DNA from: an uncultured Prevotellaceae bacterium
GTDB taxonomy: Bacteria; Bacteroidota; Bacteroidia; Bacteroidales; Bacteroidaceae
Assembly (NCBI GenBank): GCA_900321965.1
Contig: ONYA01000007.1
Span: forward strand, 1-64,000
Length of the DNA: 64,000 nt
Direction: 5' to 3'
Made by a program: the position numbers and the translations under genes. The stretch's first letter is position 1. Each line of letters begins with the position of its first letter. The notes beneath the pieces were generated by a model. The model ran no database searches. It was not told the DNA's origin and saw only the letters and a program-made list of their open reading frames with translations. Of this stretch, positions 51,228-60,851 are shown piece by piece.

Positions 51228-52491
51228 AAGGAACCCGTGGGCCTGGGTGCCCACACTCTATTTTGCCGAGGGTGTGCCCTATGTGGCAGTGATGACCATC
51301 TCGCTCATCCTCTACAAGCGTCTGGGACTGTCGAACACCGACATTACTCTCTACACCTCCTGGCTCTACCTGCCTTGGGTCATCAAACCCCTGTGGAGTC
51401 CGTTCGTCGATATGCTGAAATCCAAACGATGGTGGATTGTCACCATGCAGTTACTGATTGGAGCCGCCTTGGGCGGCGTAGCCTTTACCATCCCCGTAGC
51501 GTGGTGGCTGCAGGGGTCGCTGTTCTTCTTCTGGATGATGGCTTTTGCCAGTGCCACTCACGACATTGCCGCCGACGGTTTTTATATGATGGGACTCGAC
51601 GAGCACGAGCAGGCCTACTTCGTGGGCATCCGCTCAACGTTCTACCGCATTGCCACCATATTCTCCAGCGGTCTGTTAGTAGGGTTGGCTGGCGCTCTGC
51701 AGGTCATCACACGCAGCATACGCTACTCGTGGAGCCTCGTCTTCTACCTGATGGCCGGATTGTTCATTGCCTTCTGGCTCTATCATAACTGGGTGCTCCC
51801 CCGGCCCGCAGAGGATGGTGAGAAACAGACGAAGACTGCCAGTGCCATCTGGCAGGAGTTCCGCCAGACCGTTGTCACCTTCTTCCAGAAACCCCAAGTA
51901 TGGGTAGGCATCTGCTTCATGCTCTTCTACCGTATGCCCGAAGGACTGTTGGCAAAGATCTCAGCACTCTTTCTGGTTGACGCCCCACACAACGGCGGAC
52001 TCGGTCTGAGCGACGGCGAATACGGACTGGTACAAGGGACGGTGGGCGTCATCGGTCTCACTGTTGGCGGCATCCTCGGTGGCATCTGCGCCAGTCGTGA
52101 CGGATTGAAACGCTGGCTCTGGCCGATGGTCATGGCCATCACCCTGCCCGACATCGTCTACGTGCTGTTAGCCTATCTGCTGCCCACGAACCTCATCGTC
52201 ATCAGCATCTGCGTCTTCATCGAGCAGTTCGGCTACGGTTTCGGTTTCTCGGCTTACATGCTATACCTTATATATTATAGTCAGGGTGAGCACAAGACGT
52301 CGCACTATGCTCTCTGCACAGCCTTTATGGCGCTGTCGATGATGATTCCAGGATTGTTTGCCGGTGCACTGCAAGAGGCCGTCGGCTATCAGGCTTTCTT
52401 CATCATTGTCATGCTGGCCTGCACGATGACCTACATCGTGACAGCTTATCTTAAGATTGATCCGGAATTTGGAAAGAAAAAGGAGGCTTAG
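51220..52491 (+). CDS. AmpG-like muropeptide permease (MFS)
   Basis: The 423-residue MFS protein has about 12 membrane segments and AmpG features: WVPTLYFAEGVPYVAV, LYLPWVIKPLWSPFVD, ASATHDIAADGFYM and FRMPEG-like FYRMPEGLL. AmpG imports GlcNAc-anhydroMurNAc peptides for cell-wall recycling. It starts at ATG 51220, overlapping the SpoIID fusion gene by 8 nt, which links it to peptidoglycan turnover. Its 3' end overlaps the convergent cysE gene by 4 nt. Confidence 0.9.
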   Translation: MNKRNPWAWVPTLYFAEGVPYVAVMTISLILYKRLGLSNTDITLYTSWLYLPWVIKPLWSPFVDMLKSKRWWIVTMQLLIGAALGGVAFTIPVAWWLQGSLFFFWMMAFASATHDIAADGFYMMGLDEHEQAYFVGIRSTFYRIATIFSSGLLVGLAGALQVITRSIRYSWSLVFYLMAGLFIAFWLYHNWVLPRPAEDGEKQTKTASAIWQEFRQTVVTFFQKPQVWVGICFMLFYRMPEGLLAKISALFLVDAPHNGGLGLSDGEYGLVQGTVGVIGLTVGGILGGICASRDGLKRWLWPMVMAITLPDIVYVLLAYLLPTNLIVISICVFIEQFGYGFGFSAYMLYLIYYSQGEHKTSHYALCTAFMALSMMIPGLFAGALQEAVGYQAFFIIVMLACTMTYIVTAYLKIDPEFGKKKEA

Positions 52492-53393
52492 ATTCCTAAG
52501 CCCCCTTGGAACGATAAGTCTACCGCCTTGCTCTGCTGGATGCGTGAGTGAGGCGGTACGTTGTTTGTCACCCAGATATTGCCGCCAATGATCGAATGAT
52601 GACCGATAGTGATGCGTCCTAAGATAGAGGCATTGGAATAGACGGTGACATAGTCTTCGATAATAGGGTGACGCGGCACGTTAAGCATATTGCCATTCGC
52701 ATCGTACTTAAAGCTCTTGGCCCCGAGGGTCACGCCCTGATACAGCGTCACGTGGGCACCGATGATACAGGTCTCACCGATGACGACGCCCGTGCCGTGG
52801 TCGATGGCAAAAAACTCTCCTATCTGCGCCCCTGGATGGATGTCGATACCCGTCTTGGAATGAGCCTGCTCAGTGATGATACGCGGCAGGATGGGTATCT
52901 CCATGCTGTGTAGGACGTGGGCTATACGGTAGTGGGTCATGGCATTCACCACGGGGTAGCTGAAGATGACCTCACCATAGGTCTGCGCGGCAGGGTCGTT
53001 GTCGAACATCGCCTCAACATCGGTATACAGCAACCGTTTGATCTCGGGCAGTTCATCAATAAACCGCAGAGCCAGCCCCCTGGCCGACTCTTCAGCATTG
53101 CCGCGGCACTCCGTGCAGAACTGCAGGCCGCAGGCAATCTGCCGCTGTAACAGTTCGTACAACTCCTCCATATTCACACCGATGATGTAGGAACGCATAC
53201 GTTCGTCGGCCTGCCGCTTGTGGAAGTAGTCGGTGAAGATGATGGTCTTCACCAACTGCACGATACGTTTCACCTCAAGCACAGAAGGCAACGGTGCCCC
53301 TGTTGCCGGCATCATTCCATCCTCTTTCTCGGTATGACTGGCCATGATGGCCACATTACGCTGTAATATCTCGTTAATATCTTTCTTGCCCAT
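52488..53393 (-). CDS. cysE: Serine O-acetyltransferase
   Basis: This 301-residue enzyme makes O-acetylserine for cysteine synthesis. The N-terminal helical part (about 1-150) is followed by left-handed beta-helix hexapeptide repeats: GIDIHPGAQIGEFFAIDHG, VVIGETCIIGAHVTLYQG, VTVYSNASILG and GHHSIIGGNIWV. Catalytic His lies in IDHGTG. I start at MGKKDINEIL (53393); the open frame upstream overlaps the FimB-like gene. It lies 7 nt after that gene. Length fits the longer Bacteroidetes/plant-like form. Confidence 0.92.
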   Translation of the reverse strand: MGKKDINEILQRNVAIMASHTEKEDGMMPATGAPLPSVLEVKRIVQLVKTIIFTDYFHKRQADERMRSYIIGVNMEELYELLQRQIACGLQFCTECRGNAEESARGLALRFIDELPEIKRLLYTDVEAMFDNDPAAQTYGEVIFSYPVVNAMTHYRIAHVLHSMEIPILPRIITEQAHSKTGIDIHPGAQIGEFFAIDHGTGVVIGETCIIGAHVTLYQGVTLGAKSFKYDANGNMLNVPRHPIIEDYVTVYSNASILGRITIGHHSIIGGNIWVTNNVPPHSRIQQSKAVDLSFQGGLGI

Positions 53394-53400
53394 TGTCAGT

Positions 53401-54321
53401 TTAGTATGTGTATTCGAAGGTCTGTCCCCACTCCGGGTTAACCATAACAACGTTCGACGATGGTTCATCGGAATCATCAGAACCTTTATCATCAGAAGGT
53501 GTCACGTTGCCATTCTTAAAAAAATCGCCAGAATATTGAGTGATACAGTTACGTTGCATCTTCACATTTGCAAACTCCTTTGTATACAGAATATTATCGT
53601 CGGCACCAAAGGCTTTCACCGTAAATGTCACACCGCCATCACCCTCATGTGGGAAGGTGTACATCTCAAACTGTTGCTGTCCACTCTCCGTGGCATCGAC
53701 AAACACCGACTGTTTAGAGTTAACACATCCATAGCCCGTCGTTGCATCAAAGGCTCCACTGCCGCCCTCATAGTAAAACTGGAAACGCTTCACGGCTGCC
53801 GGTTTTGCGTCGTTCGTCTTCAGGCGGAACATAGCCGTGGCACGCTTCATGCTGATGTTCATCTGTGTACCGCTACTGCCGACGACTAACGTTCCATAAT
53901 AATAAAAGGTGTCGGTGAATCCCGTGCCGCCCGACGAACTCGGATTAGTAAACTGCACCTTGGAAGGACTAGTAGTCGTCGGATTGGCAGCACCACTGTG
54001 ACCTACAACCAGTAGCTGATAGGTTCCCGCGTCAAGCGATAAGCTAAATGAACCGAAATCGCTGTCACCCGTTTTCTGATTCTTATAGCTCTTCCTGCTA
54101 CCATCCTGATAGACAGCAAAGCACACACGGGTACACACTTCAGTAATCGGAACCAACGCACGGGTGGATTGACCTTCCCATCCTGCATCTACCTCCGACA
54201 CACGAATGATGACATTCTTGCCTGCCACAGAGGTCTCTTCGTCTGTCATCTTCTCACAGCCAGCCAGCATACTCGTCGCCAACAGCATCAGCCAAATCAG
54301 GATTGTCATTGATCTATTCAT
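53401..54321 (-). CDS. FimB/Mfa2-like fimbrial-type lipoprotein
   Basis: The 306-residue lipoprotein (lipobox MLAGC) has two beta-rich domains similar to Mfa2/FimB anchor subunits: VIIRVSEVDAGWEG, ISMKRATAMFRLKT, and repeated Thr/Ser-rich loops. Such proteins anchor or cap type V fimbriae. No major fimbrillin lies next to it, so it may be an orphan or a surface lipoprotein of related fold. The start at 54321 follows a minus promoter TATTTTTG (54362-54355). Confidence 0.75.
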   Translation of the reverse strand: MNRSMTILIWLMLLATSMLAGCEKMTDEETSVAGKNVIIRVSEVDAGWEGQSTRALVPITEVCTRVCFAVYQDGSRKSYKNQKTGDSDFGSFSLSLDAGTYQLLVVGHSGAANPTTTSPSKVQFTNPSSSGGTGFTDTFYYYGTLVVGSSGTQMNISMKRATAMFRLKTNDAKPAAVKRFQFYYEGGSGAFDATTGYGCVNSKQSVFVDATESGQQQFEMYTFPHEGDGGVTFTVKAFGADDNILYTKEFANVKMQRNCITQYSGDFFKNGNVTPSDDKGSDDSDEPSSNVVMVNPEWGQTFEYTY

Positions 54322-54354
54322 AATAATTCTCGTATTTTGTAAACATATCAACCG

Positions 54355-54362
54355 CAAAAATA
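54355..54362 (-). promoter_or_regulatory. -7 promoter element (TATTTTTG)
   Basis: Minus-strand consensus box 33 nt before the FimB-like gene start. Confidence 0.65.
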
Positions 54363-54424
54363 CAAAAAAAAACGTAACTTAACAACAAAATTAAAAAAAA
54401 AATCAGTTTACGAAAAAAAAATCG

Positions 54425-54492
54425 TATCTTTGTGACCACATAACCATCAGATAACAATGGACATCCGCCACGTCTATTTAGGGGATGTATGA
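54425..54492 (+). promoter_or_regulatory. Orphan plus promoter with tiny ORF, facing the MBL gene end
   Basis: TATCTTTG at 54425-54432 points toward the 3' end of the minus-strand MBL gene. The only following ORF is MDIRHVYLGDV (54457-54492). It could make an antisense RNA or be a relic of a lost gene. Confidence 0.4.
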
Positions 54493-54496
54493 ACAG

Positions 54497-55552
54497 CTAT
54501 TCGTAATGACGAATCCTCACATCAATGTCTTCGCCTTGGAGCTGAGCGGGAACACTGCTTAAGTTCGTCTGTCCGTAATGATAAGGGAACAGCACCTTGG
54601 GCTTCACTGTCCTTGCTGCCTTCACCAGTTGCTCTGTCGTCATCGTGTAAGGCTGGTTGCAGGGCAGGAATGCAATGTCGATGTCCTTGATGGCAGACAT
54701 TTCTGGAATATCCTCCGTATCACCGGCGATGTATATTCTCAAGCCGTCGATGGTCAGGATATAGCCGTTGTCGCGGCCCTTAGGGTGAAACTGCGTACGT
54801 CCCTCTGAAGTATTATAGGCAGGAACGGCTTCTATCGTACAGTCATCGGCCAGTTTCAGCACGTCGCCGTTTGCCATTACCTCACCTGCGCCGAACATCT
54901 CGGCACAACGTTTGTTGGTAATGAAGCGCGTCTTTTCGTCTGAAAGACTTTTGATAGCCTCACGGTCGAAGTGGTCGCCATGTTCGTGTGTCACAAAGAG
55001 ATAATCGGCTTTGGGCATGGCAGCATAGTTAATGAGCTTATTGCCTAACTTGCCCACAGGGTCGACTTCGATTTCCTTGCCGTCATACTCGATGCGAATG
55101 CTGGCATGTACGAGTGCATGGAACTTGACCGTCTTCCCGCTCTTGGTTTTGAACACATCCACCTCATAAGTTGTGGTCACGACGGACTTCCCAGCCTCCT
55201 TCCATGCTAAAATGCCGCCTACAAGATTCACACACTGATAGCCTTCTGCTGCCAGCTTTCCGGCAGCATTGGCAGAGCGGCGGCCACTGCGGCAATACAC
55301 CGCCACCCTCTTGTCAAGCGGTAAAGCGGCCTTCGCTTTCTCGACAAAGTCGCTTTGCCCTTGGTCGATAAGCACAGCTCCCTCGATGTGACCGTCCTTG
55401 AACTCTTCGGCGGTGCGCACGTCCAATACCACGACATCAGGATCTTCTGTCAACCGTGAGAAAGCCTGAACGTCGGCATTCTCAAAATTCTGTTGACCAC
55501 AGGCTGTCGTCATCCCCAAAATAGCCAGTAAACATGTCAAAATCTTCTTCAT
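54497..55552 (-). CDS. Rhodanese-metallo-beta-lactamase-fold lipoprotein
   Basis: The 351-residue lipoprotein (lipobox TTAC) has a rhodanese domain (about 30-125, active Cys in YCRSGRRS) and an UlaG-like MBL-fold hydrolase (about 145-351, HEHGDH metal motif, AGDTEDIPE, terminal PYHYGQTN). The pairing recalls persulfide dioxygenase-rhodanese fusions, but the UlaG-type MBL differs from the ETHE1 type. It would act outside the cytoplasm on a sulfur or ester compound. It lies just after the tmRNA terminator, with no perfect -7 box seen. Confidence 0.88.
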   Translation of the reverse strand: MKKILTCLLAILGMTTACGQQNFENADVQAFSRLTEDPDVVVLDVRTAEEFKDGHIEGAVLIDQGQSDFVEKAKAALPLDKRVAVYCRSGRRSANAAGKLAAEGYQCVNLVGGILAWKEAGKSVVTTTYEVDVFKTKSGKTVKFHALVHASIRIEYDGKEIEVDPVGKLGNKLINYAAMPKADYLFVTHEHGDHFDREAIKSLSDEKTRFITNKRCAEMFGAGEVMANGDVLKLADDCTIEAVPAYNTSEGRTQFHPKGRDNGYILTIDGLRIYIAGDTEDIPEMSAIKDIDIAFLPCNQPYTMTTEQLVKAARTVKPKVLFPYHYGQTNLSSVPAQLQGEDIDVRIRHYE

Positions 55553-55575
55553 ACCTTACCTGTTTTATAAAAAAG

Positions 55576-55604
55576 AATCGCTAACTCATTAAAGGTTAGC
55601 GATT
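55576..55604 (-). terminator. Terminator of tmRNA
   Basis: AATCGCTAAC (55576-55585) pairs with GTTAGCGATT (55595-55604). On the minus strand a T run follows (complement of 55569-55574). Confidence 0.85.
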
Positions 55605-55616
55605 TCTAAATCATTG

Positions 55617-56013
55617 TGGAGCTGGAGGGAGTCGAACCCTCGTCCGCACAAGGAAACCATACGCTTTCTACACGCTTATCTTGGCCTTCATTTTCGTGCT
55701 GTGACAAGACCCAAGCCACCAATCACAGCCTTATCCTCTAAAACTTCATCCTGACATCGAGGCCTGTCAAGACTATTTCCGATTTAACCTGCGCCGCTTG
55801 ATCTTCGGATTCGGAACAACATCCTTGGAGCGACGTCTCGTTCCTCTACCTGGTAGTGGAATTAAGCTCGTAATCTACTGTACTTCGATTAAGCAGCGAG
55901 AGCATACTCATTGTTGCCAATTAATTTTCTGCTGACTCAGATTTAGGAGGGAACCAACGAGCCTCCGCGTGCTTACGTACCATTTCATCTCGCCGTCAAA
56001 TCCAGTCAACCCC
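55617..56013 (-). ncRNA. ssrA: Transfer-messenger RNA (tmRNA)
   Basis: The minus-strand RNA of about 397 nt starts GGGGTTGACTGGATTTGACG and ends GAGGGTTCGACTCCCTCCAG-CTCCA with an encoded CCA, both typical of tmRNA. The tag frame (55918-55889) reads GNNEYALAA then TAA, a normal Bacteroidetes-type SsrA tag. It frees stalled ribosomes and marks the peptides for proteolysis. Own promoter and terminator are present. Confidence 0.95.
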
Positions 56014-56042
56014 AAGAGTGAACGTGTCACGTAATTTCGGTG

Positions 56043-56050
56043 CAAAGTTA
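56043..56050 (-). promoter_or_regulatory. -7 promoter element of tmRNA (TAACTTTG)
   Basis: Minus-strand consensus box about 30 nt before the mature 5' end, so a short leader is removed by processing. Confidence 0.75.
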
Positions 56051-56092
56051 CTACTTTTTTCGGATATTGCAAGTTATTTGCGAAAAAATATG

Positions 56093-56100
56093 TACCTTTG
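56093..56100 (+). promoter_or_regulatory. -7 promoter element of the polysaccharide locus (TACCTTTG)
   Basis: Consensus box 82 nt before the Wza-like gene; the likely promoter of the whole plus-strand operon to the window end. Confidence 0.7.
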
Positions 56101-56182
56101 CAACGATTTTGCCGCTTATTTCACAATAATCATGGGGAATTGCGGTTATAAATAATGTAAAAAACCTACCTATTTAATAAAG

Positions 56183-58714
56183 ATGAAACGCTTTACTACC
56201 GTATTGCTTTGCCTATTGCTGGCCATTGGATATGCCCAAGCCCAGTCAGGAATGACCGACAATCAGGTGATGGATTATGTCATTGAACAGAACGCCAGGG
56301 GCGTATCACGACAAAAGATCGTGACCGACCTGATGCAGCGTGGTGTCACCATCGAACAGATTCGCCGCATCCAGAAGAAGTACCAGCGCCAGATGAAAAA
56401 CGGTGCCCTTGGTGCTGACGATATTACCGCCGGTTCCAAGGACGTAAAGAACCGTATGCGTCAGGCCAACGGCGAGAAGCGTTATGAAGAAAAAGAGCGC
56501 GAGAAGCGTAACGTCTCGAAATACCGTAAGAAGGACGGACGTCCCAAGACGAAGAAGAACACGTATGATGACGAAGACGACGAGTTTGTCGAGATGGACG
56601 AGGCTATGGACTTCATGATGCCCGATTCGCTGAAGTATTTTGACGACGAGGATTTCAAGAAGAAGGAGAAAGGACGTAAAATCTTCGGCCACGACGTCTT
56701 CAATCGTAAAGACATGACTTTCGAGAGTTCCATGAACATCGCGACACCCCAGAACTACCGCTTAGGCCCTGGCGACGAAGTGAACGTCGACATCTGGGGT
56801 GCTTCGCAGGAGAGCATTACCGAGACCATCTCCCCTGACGGCTATATCACCATCGAAGGAGTTGGCGTCGTACAGTTAGGCGGTCTGACCGTCGGTCAGG
56901 CCAAGAACCGTCTCCGTCAGGTTATTGGCCCACGTTATCAGGACTCCCAGATAGAACTGACATTAGGTCAGACACGCACCATCACCATTAGTGTGACAGG
57001 CGAAGTCAAAACCCCCGGTACCTATACCATGTCAGCTTTTGCTACCGTCTATAACGCCCTCTATATGGCGGGTGGTCCTAACGACATCGGTACACTGCGT
57101 AGCATCAAGGTGTTCCGAGATGGCCGTCAGATATCGAGTGTTGACGTCTATGCCTTCCTGCTCAATGGCCATCTGACCGGTGATGTCCGTCTACAGGACA
57201 ACGATATCATCACCGTCGGACCTTACGAGTCGCTGGTGTGTATTGCCGGTAAGGTGAAACGCCCTATGTTCTACGAGATGAAGAAGACGGAGAGTGCCGC
57301 CACATTGCTGCGCTATGCCGGTGGCTTTACTGGAGACGCATTTACAAAATCCATCCGCGTCAACCGTAAGGCTGGTGCAATGTACTCAGTGTTTAGCGTC
57401 GGCGAGTTTGACATGAACGACTTCCGTATGATGGATGAGGACTCTGTATATGTAGACTCTACCTTCGTGCGCTACCAGAATACGGCTGAGGTCATCGGCG
57501 CCGTCTTCCACCCTGGTCACTATCAGGTAGGGGGACACATCACAACTGTCAAGTCGTTGGTTGAGGCCTGTGGCGGACTGACAGAAGAAGCCATCGGCCA
57601 ACATGCCGTCATGCACCGCACACGCCCTGACAGGTCGCTTGAAGTACTGAGTGTCGACGTCAGCGGCATTCTCAATGGCACGTCGCCCGACGTCCCTCTG
57701 AAGAGCGAAGATGTGCTTTATATTGCCAGCAACGAAGAGAAGGAAGCCGACAAGACTATCACCATCCATGGTGAGGTTCCTTACCCCGGTACTTATAAAT
57801 ACGCTGCCAACCAAACTGTGGAGGACGCCATTTTGCAGGCTGGCGGACTTACCAATGCTGCCTCATTAGCCAAGGTTGACGTGGCTCGCCGTATCATCGA
57901 CCCCGAAGCCTCAGAAGCCAGCGACACTTTGGCTTTCACCTATAGTTTCAGCATCGACAAAGACTTCAACATCAACGAGACTAACGACTTTACGTTGCAG
58001 CCCTTTGACGAGATCTACGTCCGCCGCAGCCCGAAATACAACGAACAGCAGAATGTCACGATTGAGGGTGAGGTGCAGTTCAAAGGAAACTATACGCTGT
58101 CAAGTAGCAACCAGCGACTAAGTGAGATTATCAAACAGGCTGGTGGTCTGACCAAGCGCGCCTATCCTGAAGGTGCCAAGCTGGTACGCCAGATGACGCA
58201 GGAAGAACGTGAACAGATGGAGGTGATGTTGCGTACAGCGCAGCGTAACACGGGCAACGACTCTATCGACGTCAAGAAGCTGCAGACGATGACCACCACG
58301 ACGGTAGCTATCGAGCTGGACAAAGCCTTGAAGAATCCCGGTGGCGAGGATGACATCGTGCTGCGCGAAGGAGACCGCATCGTCGTACCACGATTCACCA
58401 GTACTGTTACCATCAACGGCGAGGTGCTCTACCCCAACACCGTGCAATACAAAGCCGGCGAGAAAACCAACTATTACCTCGACTTAGCAGGTGGTGTCAG
58501 TTCGACAGGTAAGCGCAGCCAAACCATCATCATCTACATGAACGGCAACGTAGCCAAGGCCGACCGTAAGCATCGACCAGCTCCCGGCTGTCAGATCCTC
58601 GTGCCGACGAAAGCCAAGAAACGTGGTCTCGGCTTGACCGAATGGTTAGCCATCGGTACGTCTACCGCCTCTATTGCTACGATGATTGCCACCATTGCCA
58701 ACCTTGTTAAATAA
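56183..58714 (+). CDS. Polysaccharide export protein (Wza-like, SLBB repeats)
   Basis: The 843-residue protein has a signal peptide (RFTTVLLCLLLAIGYAQA), a helical charged region (about 40-160), a Poly_export domain (YRLGPGDEVNVDIWGAS, ISPDGYITIEGVGVV) and several SLBB domains (VTGEVKTPGTYTMSAF, IHGEVPYPGTYKYAAN, IEGEVQFKGNYTLSSS, INGEVLYPNTVQYKAG). A C-terminal membrane helix precedes the end. It would form the outer-membrane exit channel for capsule or exopolysaccharide and opens the operon. Confidence 0.92.
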   Translation: MKRFTTVLLCLLLAIGYAQAQSGMTDNQVMDYVIEQNARGVSRQKIVTDLMQRGVTIEQIRRIQKKYQRQMKNGALGADDITAGSKDVKNRMRQANGEKRYEEKEREKRNVSKYRKKDGRPKTKKNTYDDEDDEFVEMDEAMDFMMPDSLKYFDDEDFKKKEKGRKIFGHDVFNRKDMTFESSMNIATPQNYRLGPGDEVNVDIWGASQESITETISPDGYITIEGVGVVQLGGLTVGQAKNRLRQVIGPRYQDSQIELTLGQTRTITISVTGEVKTPGTYTMSAFATVYNALYMAGGPNDIGTLRSIKVFRDGRQISSVDVYAFLLNGHLTGDVRLQDNDIITVGPYESLVCIAGKVKRPMFYEMKKTESAATLLRYAGGFTGDAFTKSIRVNRKAGAMYSVFSVGEFDMNDFRMMDEDSVYVDSTFVRYQNTAEVIGAVFHPGHYQVGGHITTVKSLVEACGGLTEEAIGQHAVMHRTRPDRSLEVLSVDVSGILNGTSPDVPLKSEDVLYIASNEEKEADKTITIHGEVPYPGTYKYAANQTVEDAILQAGGLTNAASLAKVDVARRIIDPEASEASDTLAFTYSFSIDKDFNINETNDFTLQPFDEIYVRRSPKYNEQQNVTIEGEVQFKGNYTLSSSNQRLSEIIKQAGGLTKRAYPEGAKLVRQMTQEEREQMEVMLRTAQRNTGNDSIDVKKLQTMTTTTVAIELDKALKNPGGEDDIVLREGDRIVVPRFTSTVTINGEVLYPNTVQYKAGEKTNYYLDLAGGVSSTGKRSQTIIIYMNGNVAKADRKHRPAPGCQILVPTKAKKRGLGLTEWLAIGTSTASIATMIATIANLVK

Positions 58715-58723
58715 GTAAGGATT

Positions 58724-59770
58724 ATGGAAGAAGACAAGAAAGAGATAAAAGCCATTAACTTTGTCGAGATAGCCCGGAAGCTGTGGCCTTACAGGAAGAA
58801 GTATTGTTATGTCATGTCTGCTACGCTCATCATCACCTATCTACTGATGGTGTGCGTTCCACGATACTACAAATGCACAGTCAGTTTGGCACCAGAGACT
58901 TCCGGAACGTCATTCTCGGGTTCTCTCGGGTCGTTAGCATCGTCAATAGGCTTGGGTAGTTCGTTGGCAAAAATGAACTCGCAGGATGCTATCTTTGCTG
59001 AGATATACCCTGACGTGCTGGCTTCAAAGAAGTTTATTGCGGAACTGATGCCTATCAACGTCAAGACAAAGGACGGCGAGGTGTCATGCAACTATTATAC
59101 CTACATACGAGACAAGCAGAAGGAACCGTGGTGGTCTGCTGTTATGGGTACTATTATGGGGTGGATTAAGCCACCTTTACAGGACACCCAGAACGGCACG
59201 GAGAAGCTTTCTGTTTTTAATCTAACAAAACGGCAGAATGACATCTTCGATGCCGTGCAGGGTAAGATTCATTGCTATGTCGACAAAAAGACAGACGTTG
59301 TAACCATCACCATCAAAGACCAAGATCCACTGGTATGTGCAACAATAGCCGATGCTACGTGTCAGAAACTACAGGATTTTATTACCGACTACCGCACAAA
59401 CAAGGCACGTATTGACTATGAATATTACCAGAAGCTATACGAAGAGAGCAAGGCAGAATACGACAAGGCTGTAGACCGCTATGCTGCTTGTGCCGATGCA
59501 TATACCAACTCTGTGCTGACCACCTATAAAGCTAAGGTTGAACGGTTGGAAAACGACATGCAAGCAAAGTATAACATTCACACCGCGATGAACACTCAGC
59601 TTCAGGCGGCCAGAGCAAAGCTACAGGAGGCGACGCCAGCCTTTACCGTCATCGAGAGTGCATCGGTTCCTGTCAAACCTGCAGGTCCCAAGCGCATGAT
59701 TATTTCCATTGTCATGATGCTACTGTCGTTTGTCATACTATCGGGCTGGCTATTGGCGAAAAACAAGTAA
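58724..59770 (+). CDS. Chain-length determinant (Wzz) family protein
   Basis: The 348-residue inner-membrane protein has a helix near the start (YCYVMSATLIITYLLMVCV), a large periplasmic part with coiled coil (about 215-290) and a Pro-rich stretch (VPVKPAGPKRMIIS) before the second helix. It has no tyrosine kinase domain, so it is the Wzz-only type that sets glycan chain length. It lies 9 nt after the Wza-like gene. Confidence 0.9.
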   Translation: MEEDKKEIKAINFVEIARKLWPYRKKYCYVMSATLIITYLLMVCVPRYYKCTVSLAPETSGTSFSGSLGSLASSIGLGSSLAKMNSQDAIFAEIYPDVLASKKFIAELMPINVKTKDGEVSCNYYTYIRDKQKEPWWSAVMGTIMGWIKPPLQDTQNGTEKLSVFNLTKRQNDIFDAVQGKIHCYVDKKTDVVTITIKDQDPLVCATIADATCQKLQDFITDYRTNKARIDYEYYQKLYEESKAEYDKAVDRYAACADAYTNSVLTTYKAKVERLENDMQAKYNIHTAMNTQLQAARAKLQEATPAFTVIESASVPVKPAGPKRMIISIVMMLLSFVILSGWLLAKNK

Positions 59771-59771
59771 C

Positions 59772-60836
59772 ATGGTCATTTCACTGGCTTTGCTGTTCAC
59801 TGCCTGTATGGTCTCGTCCTTTTTTGAAGAGCGTTTTCTAAAAAGGGACAAGGTAATCCTTTATATCATATTCGGCATCATCATGATTCTGATAGCCGGT
59901 CTGCGCGAGGTAGGTTCCGTCCCAGACACGGTAGAATATGAAGGTATGTACTATGGCAGCAATGCTATTATGCAAGAGCTAACAGAGCCAACATTTAAGT
60001 TATTTACATCCATATTAAGACCGATGATGCTTGGCGTAAATGCCCTCTTCATGACATACGCCTTCATCTCAATAGTCATTCATCTGCCTGCATTGTGGAA
60101 GTTGTCAAAACTTCCGCTCCTGACGCTCACTATCTATATATCCTATTATTATATGATGCACGAGATGGTGCAGATGCGTGCCGGTGTGGCAGCAGGTCTG
60201 TTCCTTTGGGCTATTTACTTCTATGTGGAGAAGAAGAAGTTGATGTCATTGGCATGCATACTCATCGGATTTCTTTTCCACTATTCTGCAGCAGCGGGTC
60301 TGGTGCTGTTCCTGCTGAAAGACAAATTGCCCGGATGGCAGAAAACGATACTGTATCTTATTATTCCTGTCGGACTGGTTGCCTATATTGCAGAATTGGA
60401 CCTCTCGCTGCTTGTGCCCGATGAATTCGGAGGCGACAAGCTGACCCACTACCGTGAACTGAAGGACAAGGGACTGGAAGATGAACTCGCAGGCTGGCCA
60501 CTCAGGAACAATATCCTCATCTGGATAAACTTTGTGCTATATACGGCGTCTATCTATTATAGCGAACTACTTACAAAGCATTGCAAGTATGTACCCATAG
60601 CCATCAAGGTACAGGCCATCGGCTTCTGCTTCCTTTTCTTTGCCCACGGTGTCAGCGCCGTTCTGGGTAATCGCATGAACGACTATTTCTCTATCGCCAC
60701 CATTATATTATGGACGGCCTCAGTATATGCTTTCTCGCCGAGAATCGTCAGCATTGCCATTAGCAATTTTATCTCTACCTTCAGATTCGTATCCAGTGTC
60801 ATTGCCTATGCACTCGCACTGTTCTTTTATAAATAG
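59772..60836 (+). CDS. EpsG-family polysaccharide polymerase-like membrane protein
   Basis: This 354-residue protein has about ten membrane segments and matches EpsG-type proteins (AGLREVGSVPDTVEY, HEMVQMRAGVAAGLFLWAI, GFLFHYSAAAGLVL). The arginine-rich RxxxGxxxDTxxY start is characteristic. It is thought to polymerise repeat units. It begins 1 nt after the wzz stop. Confidence 0.87.
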   Translation: MVISLALLFTACMVSSFFEERFLKRDKVILYIIFGIIMILIAGLREVGSVPDTVEYEGMYYGSNAIMQELTEPTFKLFTSILRPMMLGVNALFMTYAFISIVIHLPALWKLSKLPLLTLTIYISYYYMMHEMVQMRAGVAAGLFLWAIYFYVEKKKLMSLACILIGFLFHYSAAAGLVLFLLKDKLPGWQKTILYLIIPVGLVAYIAELDLSLLVPDEFGGDKLTHYRELKDKGLEDELAGWPLRNNILIWINFVLYTASIYYSELLTKHCKYVPIAIKVQAIGFCFLFFAHGVSAVLGNRMNDYFSIATIILWTASVYAFSPRIVSIAISNFISTFRFVSSVIAYALALFFYK

Positions 60837-60851
60837 TAAAGTGAAAAACGT

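Noticed and set aside
55617-55650. Possible tRNA (T-arm-like GGGTTCGACTCCC with CCA)
   Set aside because: It is the 3' end of tmRNA; no anticodon arm, and a matching tmRNA 5' end lies 397 nt upstream.
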